A stretch of DNA of 6,019 bases from contig JAIRUO010000164.1 of assembly GCA_031254385.1 (NCBI GenBank), positions 1 to 6,019 on the forward strand, given 5' to 3'. This stretch comes from Treponema sp. Lineage in GTDB: Bacteria > Spirochaetota > Spirochaetia > Treponematales > Breznakiellaceae. The position numbers and the translations under genes were made by a program. The notes beneath the pieces were generated by a model. It searched no databases and was not told the origin of the DNA. It saw only the letters and a list, made by a program, of their open reading frames with translations. Positions 1 through 5,717 of this stretch are shown one piece after another; the first letter of the stretch is position 1; each line of letters starts with the position of its first letter.

Positions 1-119
1 CCTTTTCTGTTTACCGTAACTGCTTTTTGCGCTACACTGTGTAGAAATTTTCCAATCAACACTGCTTGATGCAGTGCATAAATGAGTGGGGGCGCTGGTT
101 GTTGTTCCCCATCAGCCGC
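1..119. repeat. Long direct repeat, copy 1 (period 309 bp)
   Basis: This 119-bp segment recurs at 310-428 with one difference (T at 17, C at 326). It starts at the window edge, so the true unit may extend left and the array may hold more copies. It contains two perfect inverted repeats: CTACAC-T-GTGTAG (32-44) and CACTGC-TTGAT-GCAGTG (60-76). A GGGG and CCCC pair flanks the 3' part. The identity is seen directly. Calling it an array of 309-bp units is inference from two copies. Confidence 0.93.
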
Positions 120-309
120 TGATTGTTAATGTTTTTCGCATACAGGGACATTTGGTTTGCTTTTTAACAACTGGTTCACCCGCGGTGCTCTAGCCAACCT
201 AAAGGTTGGCTGCCGTTACTGTTGGCGGTGGAATTTATTGGCACCGGAACCGGTCAACGTCATTCATCTACGCCCCTTGTCGCGCACTGCTCAGGCTAAA
301 GCCTTCGCG
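120..309. repeat. Hairpin-rich middle part of the repeat unit
   Basis: This 190-bp stretch between the two repeat copies has no convincing gene. It holds several perfect inverted repeats: GCCAACCT-AA-AGGTTGGC (193-210), ACCGG-AA-CCGGT (243-254), AGGCT-AA-AGCCT (293-304) and CACC-CGC-GGTG (177-187). The first three share a central AA. A TTG-initiated plus-strand reading frame (157-378) crosses into copy 2, but its composition and position suggest a by-product of the repeat. The structure points to a folded RNA or DNA element. No Rfam or mobile-element family was recognised. Confidence 0.6.
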
Positions 310-428
310 CCTTTTCTGTTTACCGCAACTGCTTTTTGCGCTACACTGTGTAGAAATTTTCCAATCAACACTGCTTGATGCAGTGCATAAATGAGTGGGG
401 GCGCTGGTTGTTGTTCCCCATCAGCCGC
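310..428. repeat. Long direct repeat, copy 2
   Basis: This is the second copy of the 1-119 repeat, 118 of 119 bases identical. Identity stops abruptly at 428/429, where the sequence turns A+T rich and unique. The order repeat, 190-bp middle, repeat fits a tandem array of 309-bp units whose last unit is partial. It carries the same hairpins at 341-353 and 369-385. The near identity implies recent duplication or homogenisation. Confidence 0.93.
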
Positions 429-533
429 ACTTCATTCTTCGTTTATACACTAAAAATATTTGTTGGTTTTAACAAGTAATTTACCTATGGCATGCAATCT
501 ACGCCGAAAAACGCCCATGACCATTATACTCTT
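429..533. other. A+T-rich intergenic stretch after the DUF2335 gene
   Basis: About 105 bases separate the repeat from the stop codon of the DUF2335 gene. No gene is seen. A weak inverted repeat TTGTT-ggtttt-AACAA (460-475) is followed, on the minus strand, by five T residues (456-452). This is the only terminator-like feature downstream of the minus-strand genes, and its mostly A/T 5-bp stem is too weak to call. Confidence 0.5.
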
Positions 534-971
534 TTAAACACCTAAATTTTTCCGTTTATTTTCTCGTTCTTTTCTCCTTGAAATAGTGCTGGTTATAAAT
601 GCAATAATAATTGGAGCTAATGCAGTGAATACCGCAGCTATGGCAGGACCGTCTTTTCCTAAGAAAAATAGAATTGCAGCCAGTACTAAGATTAATGTAG
701 TAATAATGAAGGAATTCCGCTGAGCTTTGGTTGCCCGTTTATTATCTTCCTGAATTACCAGTTTCTCAAGTTCCATGCGGTGATTTGTTTGATTTATAAA
801 ATTATCAAAAAGTAGTTTTGTAGCTCCGGGATATAAAACTTCGTATTTTTCCAGCTCTGTGGGCGGCGGCAATGGACTTTTCCTAAATGCTGCCAATATG
901 CTGAATTCAACATCAGGAGGTTGATCCTCTTGTGTTATTAATCGGCGGTTTTTTTTGCTTCGAGTTGACAT
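534..971 (-). CDS. DUF2335-type small membrane protein
   Basis: A 145-residue protein. The PLPPPTELEKYEVLYPGA segment (33-50), followed by an NHR..LE stretch (63-69), resembles the start of the DUF2335 predicted-membrane-protein family, which is often found in prophages and accessory regions. Two hydrophobic helices follow (about 87-105 and 108-130) with a short GKDGP turn between them. The tail is strongly basic (SRRKERENKRKN), so both ends probably face the cytoplasm. The ATG start lies inside the end of the upstream 77-residue gene (34-nt overlap) and has no clear Shine-Dalgarno sequence, so translation probably depends on coupling or frameshifting. The gene is much more A+T rich than the housekeeping genes (about 30 percent G+C in sampled lines against about 57 in murC), suggesting acquisition. 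The biological role is unknown. Confidence 0.85.
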   Translation of the reverse strand: MSTRSKKNRRLITQEDQPPDVEFSILAAFRKSPLPPPTELEKYEVLYPGATKLLFDNFINQTNHRMELEKLVIQEDNKRATKAQRNSFIITTLILVLAAILFFLGKDGPAIAAVFTALAPIIIAFITSTISRRKERENKRKNLGV

Positions 972-1171
972 AAAGTATTACTATAGGCTTTATAGAAATC
1001 CTCATAAATAACCAACAAATCAGTAGCGATAGCTATCTTATCAGCCTCCTCGCCATTTGCAGAGTAATTATAAGAATTCATCGAACCAAAAAAATCTAAG
1101 TTGCGACCTATACCTTCTATAACAGAAGGTCTGGCATATAAAAAGTCCGTCATGCCTTTAATATAGTTCAT
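938..1171 (-). CDS. Small soluble hypothetical protein paired with DUF2335
   Basis: A 77-residue protein with no signal peptide or membrane segment. It has an FLYARPS motif near the N terminus (10-16), an RNLDFFGSMNSYN segment (23-35) and a GEEAD stretch (40-44), then an amphipathic-looking C-terminal half. From memory, similar short proteins with an ARPS motif and an EEAD segment sit next to DUF2335 genes elsewhere; this was not checked. ATG 1171 has no good Shine-Dalgarno sequence at normal distance. The in-frame ATG at residue 7 would put the start just before the conserved-looking part and is a real alternative. Its 3' end overlaps the DUF2335 gene by 34 nt and contains an A8 tract. Function unknown. 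Confidence 0.75.
   Translation of the reverse strand: MNYIKGMTDFLYARPSVIEGIGRNLDFFGSMNSYNYSANGEEADKIAIATDLLVIYEDFYKAYSNTLCQLEAKKTAD
949..956 (-). promoter_or_regulatory. A8 slippery tract in the gene overlap (candidate -1 frameshift site)
   Basis: On the minus strand the tract reads GCA AAA AAA ACC in the frame of the 77-residue gene. That places a canonical A_AAA_AAA heptamer in zero phase. A -1 slip continues into AAC CGC CGA, which is exactly the DUF2335 frame from its Asn8. The predicted fusion is about 212 residues (74 + 138). The nearest downstream hairpin (GAGG-ATCAA-CCTC) is weak and about 18 nt away, so no strong stimulator is visible. Sequence and phase are seen; use in vivo is inferred. 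Confidence 0.35.
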
Positions 1172-1179
1172 TTCGAGAA

Positions 1180-1205
1180 ATTATTCAACCTCTTGTTTGT
1201 GTAAA
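1180..1205 (-). promoter_or_regulatory. Possible weak promoter for the accessory gene pair
   Basis: In the 60-nt gap upstream of the 77-residue gene the minus strand has TTTACA (1205-1200, one mismatch to TTGACA) and AATAAT (1185-1180, one mismatch to TATAAT). The spacer is only 14 nt, well short of the optimum 17. A transcript from here would start almost at ATG 1171, which would fit the absence of a Shine-Dalgarno sequence there or favour the later ATG. The call is weak because such hexamers are common in A+T-rich DNA. Confidence 0.18.
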
Positions 1206-1231
1206 TCCTATTTTTCCAGTCACTTTTTAAG

Positions 1232-2038
1232 TCAGTGTTCCTTAATCCGGTAAATTCCTTTCTCTTCTGCTACTAGAGATTCCTTTACCAGCTTGTCTAA
1301 AACACGGTACAGTTTTTCCTCACTTAACCCGCAAGATAATTTTAATTCCTCGGCGTTGCTTGAGCCAATAGAAGCCAAAACTTTTATCACTTTGCCTCTG
1401 GCCTGCCTGAAGGAGCCGATAAACGGGCTTTGCTTTGCGTAGTGGGCGCTGCGACGGCCTGGGTTCGCCGTGAGTTTTTTCAGGGATGCGCCATAGTCCA
1501 TCAGAGCGTAGTACCAAGTTCTGGGATCTTTTCTGTATAATGCCTTTTTAAGAATCGGAAAAATTTCGCTGTCTTTTACTCCGTCTTTGTCGGGAAAAAA
1601 GCAGTGGATTATTGTCGAACGGATGTTGGTCTCAATAAAAACAGAGGGGACATTGTAGGCAAAGCAGACTATGGCCCCGGCTATGTAGGGGCCTACGCCG
1701 GATAGCAGGCGCAGGGCATCGGGACTTTCAGGTACCTTACCGTTGTATTTTGAGGTAATGACGGCGGCGCTGTTTTTCAGGTAATAACAGCGGCGGTTAT
1801 AGCCAAGGCCTGACCAGTGACGGAGGGCTTCTTCCATTGAAGCCTCCGCAAGCGCTCTGGGACTGGGCCACAGTCGCATCCAGTTTTCCCAATAGGGAAT
1901 AACACGCTCTGTCTGCGTTTGTTGCAGCATAAACTCCGAAACCATTACTCCCCAGGGATTAGCACCCCGCCAGGGGAAATTCCTTCCTGCCTCGCCATAA
2001 TAAGAAAGAATTATTTTTTGAAATTCCTTAATTTTCAT
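1232..2038 (-). CDS. MutY-like HhH-GPD DNA glycosylase without Fe-S cluster
   Basis: A 268-residue base-excision repair glycosylase of the helix-hairpin-helix GPD superfamily. FPWR (21-24) and the SEFMLQQTQ motif (34-42) match the adenine glycosylase MutY, with Glu35 at the position of the catalytic Glu37 of E. coli MutY. The hairpin is LLSGVGPYIAG (111-121). The catalytic-aspartate region reads FIETNIR (134-140), so Glu136 stands where MutY has Asp138. ALMDYGASLKK (178-188) leads into NPGRRSAHYAKQS instead of the four-cysteine cluster loop, and the cysteines present (84, 125, 146, 236) do not have cluster spacing. The C terminus (about 206-268) looks like a winged helix, and there is no NUDIX-like 8-oxoG recognition domain. 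It starts in a TAATG overlap with the kinase gene. Adenine opposite 8-oxoguanine is a plausible substrate but not assured. Confidence 0.85.
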   Translation of the reverse strand: MKIKEFQKIILSYYGEAGRNFPWRGANPWGVMVSEFMLQQTQTERVIPYWENWMRLWPSPRALAEASMEEALRHWSGLGYNRRCYYLKNSAAVITSKYNGKVPESPDALRLLSGVGPYIAGAIVCFAYNVPSVFIETNIRSTIIHCFFPDKDGVKDSEIFPILKKALYRKDPRTWYYALMDYGASLKKLTANPGRRSAHYAKQSPFIGSFRQARGKVIKVLASIGSSNAEELKLSCGLSEEKLYRVLDKLVKESLVAEEKGIYRIKEH

Positions 2039-2568
2039 TATTGAATTTTTTCAGCACTGGCAATGATCCTGTTGGCTATTGCATCCGGACTTATATCTTC
2101 TGTATCAATAATCAAATCGGCAAATTGGTAGTCTCTGTTATTAATCCTGTATATACGAACGTAACGTGCGTTATCCTGACGATCCCGTTCGGCGGTAAAG
2201 GCCGCTACCTCATCAAGATTTCCGCCTTCCCTCTTTACAATCCGTTGGGCTCTTGTTTCCGGGCTTGCCATAAGGTACACTTTTATATCCGCTTCTTCCA
2301 GCATCCAAATCGCAAGACGCGAACCAAGTACACAGCCACCGCTCTCGCGGGCAAGCTGTACCTGACGGGAATCAACTTCTTTATCCCACGAATCATCTTT
2401 GGCGGCCTTGTCAAGCACTTCTTCAAGACTAAGGCCCTTCTCTTTCGCCAGGGAACGAAAGGTAAAATTAATAAACTGCAACCCCAGACGATCCGCTACA
2501 ATTTTACTGATAGTTGTATTTCCGCAGCCTGAGTTCCCCGATACGGCGATTTTTAAACCCTCTTTCAT
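2038..2568 (-). CDS. cmk: Cytidylate kinase, archaeal-type, with altered Walker A
   Basis: A 176-residue P-loop nucleoside monophosphate kinase that would phosphorylate CMP and dCMP using ATP in the cytoplasm. The short length, GSRLAIWML (82-90) and the arginine-rich lid AERDRQDNARYVRIYRINNRD (split at 126-136 and 137-146) match the archaeal/spirochaete cytidylate kinase-like family, not the longer E. coli Cmk. The P-loop reads GNSGCGNTT (11-19), with Asn17 where the Walker A lysine is expected; the codon is AAT. I recall GNTT in spirochaete homologues, so this may be a lineage trait and not a mutation. A strong AAGGGGGG sequence precedes ATG 2568. The gap from yicC is 9 nt and the 3' end overlaps the glycosylase start by one base. 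Confidence 0.85.
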   Translation of the reverse strand: MKEGLKIAVSGNSGCGNTTISKIVADRLGLQFINFTFRSLAKEKGLSLEEVLDKAAKDDSWDKEVDSRQVQLARESGGCVLGSRLAIWMLEEADIKVYLMASPETRAQRIVKREGGNLDEVAAFTAERDRQDNARYVRIYRINNRDYQFADLIIDTEDISPDAIANRIIASAEKIQ

Positions 2569-2577
2569 CTGCCCCCC

Positions 2578-3459
2578 TTATTCAACATTTCGCAACTGCT
2601 CTCTTATATTCTCAAGCGCCTCTTTCATCTCAACTACAGCGCTGCTTACCTCCAGAATTGCGCTTTTTGAACCAATGGTATTAATTTCACGATTAATTTC
2701 CTGACAGAGAAAGTCTAGCTTTTTTCCGGGAGCCTGGTTTTTATTCGCCTCAGCTCTGAATTCGGCAAGATGGGAAGAGAGCCTGGAAATTTCTTCGGAG
2801 ATAGTGTACTTCATAAGCAGTATGGCAGTTTCAGCGAGTATACGGTTTTCATCAATAACACTGCCCACAACGCCGCCTCCGGTTAGTTCCATAAAACGAT
2901 TTTTTATATTTTCTTTAATGGTTTTTTCAAGTTCGGGGGCATAAGCCGCAACGGCTTTCAGGGAAGATTCTATTAGGGTTATTGAATTGAGAATATCTTC
3001 CTCTGTGTGTTTTCCCTCCCTGATACGTTCAGCCTGAAACAAACCAAGAGCTTCCCTTAAAACCGGTTCAATTATGGCCCAGGAGCGTTCATCGTTCCGT
3101 TCTTTTTCTACATCAAAAACTCCTTCCATTCCTATTAAAAGTGGTACGCTTAACGCTGCGTCTATGCCAAGTTCCGATGCAAGACCGGAAATAGCCTTCA
3201 TATATGCGGCAGCGGCACTGGTATTTACCGTGACGCTTAACGGAGTATTTGTTTCCCTTACCCTTATAAAAACTTCAACCTTTCCCCTGTTACAGTAACC
3301 ACTTGTAAGCTCACGTACCTTTGGTTCCATATACGATAACCATGGGGGAAGAAACACCTGGAGTTCAAAAAATCTGTTATTGTAACCTTTTATCTCCACC
3401 GAAACTGAAACATCCTCTCCTGCTTGTTCCCGGTAGGCAAAACCAGTCATGCTTATCAT
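2578..3459 (-). CDS. yicC: YicC/YloC-family endoribonuclease
   Basis: A 293-residue cytoplasmic protein matching the YicC family over its full length. The N terminus MISMTGFAY corresponds to the family's MIRSMTGF start, which supports ATG 3459. The YicC-type N-terminal domain covers about 1-155, with YNNRFFEL (26-33) and NRGKVEVFIRV (57-67). The C-terminal DUF1732 domain covers about 205-293, with EEISRLSSHLAEF (222-234), GKKLDFLCQEINREINTIG (245-263) and the closing IREQLRNVE. E. coli YicC is reported to be an endoribonuclease that affects small-RNA turnover. The start codon shares its A with the murC stop (TAATG), and AAGGGG lies 7 nt upstream. yicC often sits beside gmk in other bacteria; here the neighbouring nucleotide kinase is a CMP kinase. 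Confidence 0.93.
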   Translation of the reverse strand: MISMTGFAYREQAGEDVSVSVEIKGYNNRFFELQVFLPPWLSYMEPKVRELTSGYCNRGKVEVFIRVRETNTPLSVTVNTSAAAAYMKAISGLASELGIDAALSVPLLIGMEGVFDVEKERNDERSWAIIEPVLREALGLFQAERIREGKHTEEDILNSITLIESSLKAVAAYAPELEKTIKENIKNRFMELTGGGVVGSVIDENRILAETAILLMKYTISEEISRLSSHLAEFRAEANKNQAPGKKLDFLCQEINREINTIGSKSAILEVSSAVVEMKEALENIREQLRNVE

Positions 3460-4946
3460 TATAATGCCCCTTCACAGATGCGGTAGTATTCAAAGAGTTT
3501 TGATCCAAGGGGCCAGTTATTGCCCGCACCCAAAGTAAGAAAAAGATCGCCAGGCTTTAGGAGTTTCTTTAACGGCTCAAAAGCGTCCATAGGTTCATCA
3601 ATATAATAAACTTCGCATGTCTTTCTGTCCCGAATCTCCTGAACTTTCTCGTAAATAGTTTCTCCGCTAATGATCCCGTTAAAGCTTTCTCTCGCCGATG
3701 CGTATATTTTATGAAGAAAAAGCACATCGGCGGCGGCAAGGGATTGGGCAAATTCATCCAACAGCGCGGCAGTTCTGGTAAAGGTATGGGACATAAAACT
3801 CACTACGAGCCGTCTTGTGGGGTAAAAGCCCCTCAAGCCTTCCAGAGTTGTTTTAATTGCTGTAGGGTGATGCCCGTAATCATCCATAAAAACGATCCCG
3901 CCCGCGTTTCCGACAATTTCCGCCCTCCGTTTGGATCCCCTGAATTCCTCAAGAGCCTGTACGGCGGCAAGTTGTCTTTCTTTACTCCAATTATCGGCAA
4001 ATTCCCTCTTTGACAGAACCGAAGCCAGTGCAATTGCTGCGGCGGCATTCAATGTCTGGTGACGCCCAGGAACACGAAGGCACAGTTCTTCGGGAAAGGC
4101 TGCTATATTGAACATCAATTTATCATTTTCAGGGCGGTATGATTCAAGGCGGAAATCGCCGGACGCGGTATAGCCGTAGGGAATCAATACAACACCCCTG
4201 TTTTCAGTTTCGATGATGCGGGCAACTTCAGCCGCACCGGGATCATCGGCGCAGTAAATCAACTCACCACCGGGAGGGAGCAGACGACAGTATTCAACAA
4301 AGGCATCACGGATTGAATCGTATGTCGGAAAGAAGTCCTGGTGATCGCTTTCAACTGCGGTTAAAACTACACGCCGGGGCTTAAATGCAAGAAAATGCTT
4401 GCGGTACTCGCAGGTTTCTGCGATAAAATATTTATCCCCCAGCGCCAGAGTTGACCTCCCGTTAAAATTGGTCACGGCGCTACCAACAAGAATTTGCGCC
4501 GGAATTCCCAGGGCGCGCATCAGGCAGCCGCACATTGCGGTGGTTGTAGTTTTGCCGTGAACACCGGCTATACCGGTGGAATCATAAGCAGAAGAAAACG
4601 CACCAAGGGCATGGGAGTATGACATAATGGGGATAGACCTTCGTCTGGCCTCTGCAAGTTCAGCATTATTTTCCTCGCTGTAGGCGGCAGAATGGATCAC
4701 CAAATCTATATCATCTGTTATATGGGCCGGATCAAACGATTCATAAAAAGGGATTTGCAAATCTTTCAAGATCGCATCAGTATAGAAAACTTCGGGTATA
4801 TCGGAACCGGTGGCCTTTATCCCCATATTGTGCATTAATTCCGCAAGGGCGCAAACTCCGGTTCCCTTGATGCCAACAAAGAACACCGAAGCGTCCTGAC
4901 GCATAGTCTGGCGGAAAATCTCCGGAAAAGGCTTAAACGAACCCAT
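3459..4946 (-). CDS. murC: UDP-N-acetylmuramate--L-alanine ligase (MurC)
   Basis: A 495-residue Mur ligase that adds L-alanine to UDP-N-acetylmuramate with ATP, the first peptide step of peptidoglycan synthesis. The N-terminal Rossmann-like domain shows GIKGTGVCALAELM (25-38) and ATGSD (45-49). The ATP loop is GVHGKTTTT (128-136). In the central domain AETCEYRKHFL (176-186) replaces the usual EADESD-type motif, followed by ESDHQDFFPTYD (199-210). VPGRHQTLNAAAA (292-304) and the C-terminal DDYGHHPTAI (355-364), SHTFTRT (386-392) and TLGAGN (471-476) are typical of MurC. Length is at the upper end for the family. ATG 4946 lacks a clear Shine-Dalgarno sequence, so Met15 is an alternative start. 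It lies 21 nt after the pseudouridine synthase gene and overlaps yicC by one base. Confidence 0.93.
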   Translation of the reverse strand: MGSFKPFPEIFRQTMRQDASVFFVGIKGTGVCALAELMHNMGIKATGSDIPEVFYTDAILKDLQIPFYESFDPAHITDDIDLVIHSAAYSEENNAELAEARRRSIPIMSYSHALGAFSSAYDSTGIAGVHGKTTTTAMCGCLMRALGIPAQILVGSAVTNFNGRSTLALGDKYFIAETCEYRKHFLAFKPRRVVLTAVESDHQDFFPTYDSIRDAFVEYCRLLPPGGELIYCADDPGAAEVARIIETENRGVVLIPYGYTASGDFRLESYRPENDKLMFNIAAFPEELCLRVPGRHQTLNAAAAIALASVLSKREFADNWSKERQLAAVQALEEFRGSKRRAEIVGNAGGIVFMDDYGHHPTAIKTTLEGLRGFYPTRRLVVSFMSHTFTRTAALLDEFAQSLAAADVLFLHKIYASARESFNGIISGETIYEKVQEIRDRKTCEVYYIDEPMDAFEPLKKLLKPGDLFLTLGAGNNWPLGSKLFEYYRICEGAL

Positions 4947-4967
4947 GCTTAATTTTTACATTGAAAT

Positions 4968-5717
4968 TCAGGGGAATTCAAGCGGAGCTATGCGATATTC
5001 CCTTGATTCGCCGCTCTGCGGATCAACAAAAACAAGTCCGTTTGCCCGCAGGGCCAGAAAGCCATTGTCTGGGTTTGTTCCGTACAGCGGATCATTCAAA
5101 ACCGGGCAGCCTATCCATGCAAGGTGGCAGCGTACCTGATGCCGAAAACCGCACCGTAGCCTTACTGTAAAGGCATAGTGGTCGGGAGCGGGTTGAGAGA
5201 AAGCGACTATTTCTGTGCGGTATACCTGCGAATTTTTATCGAGGACAACGGGGCGAACTTGTTTTCTGCCAGGGCCAAAAGGACGGAAATAACTCTCTAT
5301 TGCAAAGCCATCCTTTACAGAGGAAATGGTAAAGGGCGGAGGAGGAAAAGAGGAATGGGGAGTGGAACCTGAGGCATCAATGGGATTGGCCTTTTGGCAA
5401 ATTGCGCTGTACCCTTTGATGAAATTTCCTTCTTCCTGCTGCACTAACAAATGGCTAAACGACTGTTGATTTTTTGCGAAAAGCACGAGACCCTGGGTTT
5501 CATAGTCCAATCGGTGCAACAAGCCCCCTTCCCCATCCTTTCTGCCCGATAGTTTCATGATCGATGGGAAGATCGCCGCGTACCAATCAAGAAGGGTATC
5601 GCTGGGCCGACCCTGCAACGGAGCGCAATGCATACGAGGCGGCTTAAAAACCACCGCAAAGTCTTCAGTCTCATCAAGAATAGTTGGTAATTGATAGAAT
5701 AATACCTTGTTCCCCAT
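4968..5717 (-). CDS. RluA-family pseudouridine synthase
   Basis: A 249-residue enzyme that isomerises uridine to pseudouridine in RNA (rRNA or tRNA; target unknown). The catalytic motif is HRLDYETQGLVLFAK (68-82) with Asp71 as the expected nucleophile; the family consensus is HRLDxxTSG, so Gln replaces Ser. KGYSAI (101-106) is the usual post-catalytic strand. LRCGFRHQVRCHLAWIG (187-203) and DPLYG (209-213) match the C-terminal TGRTHQIRVHL and GDxLYG motifs, with CGFRHQ replacing TGRTHQ. No S4 domain is present. A Ser/Pro-rich stretch (about 115-133) is encoded by a purine-rich tract resembling the upstream heptamer repeat. The start ATG is the last unit of that repeat. AGGA in the preceding unit sits 8 nt before the ATG and can serve as the ribosome site. 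Confidence 0.9.
   Translation of the reverse strand: MGNKVLFYQLPTILDETEDFAVVFKPPRMHCAPLQGRPSDTLLDWYAAIFPSIMKLSGRKDGEGGLLHRLDYETQGLVLFAKNQQSFSHLLVQQEEGNFIKGYSAICQKANPIDASGSTPHSSFPPPPFTISSVKDGFAIESYFRPFGPGRKQVRPVVLDKNSQVYRTEIVAFSQPAPDHYAFTVRLRCGFRHQVRCHLAWIGCPVLNDPLYGTNPDNGFLALRANGLVFVDPQSGESREYRIAPLEFP
5337..5365 (+). repeat. Purine-rich low-complexity tract inside the synthase gene
   Basis: The plus strand is almost pure purine here, ending GAGGAATGGGGA (5350-5361). That 12-mer recurs in inverted orientation at the start of the same gene (minus strand 5722-5711). On the coding strand the tract encodes the HSSFPPPP-type linker of the pseudouridine synthase. It could be an inserted simple-sequence segment or chance similarity between two purine-rich stretches. 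Confidence 0.4.

Noticed and set aside
157..394. Two plus-strand reading frames of 73 and 62 codons
   Set aside because: They mutually overlap in different frames, run through hairpin-rich repeat DNA, are rich in Cys, Arg and Ala without a recognisable domain, and use a TTG start in the longer case. Kept only as a low-interest finding.
1..428. Integron attC sites (a chromosomal integron is known in Treponema denticola)
   Set aside because: I looked for paired RYYYAAC and GTTRRRY core sites on both strands around the inverted repeats and found none at suitable spacing; no integrase is in the window.
1..428. CRISPR array
   Set aside because: The repeat is 119 bp with a 190-bp interval and only two copies, outside the range of CRISPR repeats and spacers.
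450..475. Rho-independent terminator for the minus-strand genes
   Set aside because: The stem TTGTT/AACAA is only five mostly A/T pairs with a six-base loop, and only five T residues follow at a distance.
1172..1240. Terminator between the glycosylase gene and the accessory pair
   Set aside because: The only candidate, ACTT-aaa-AAGT, has a four-base stem and no T-run after it, so read-through into the small genes is possible.
2041..2532. Plus-strand reading frame of 163 codons
   Set aside because: It lies fully opposite the cytidylate kinase gene, whose motifs are clear; the antisense product has no recognisable domain.
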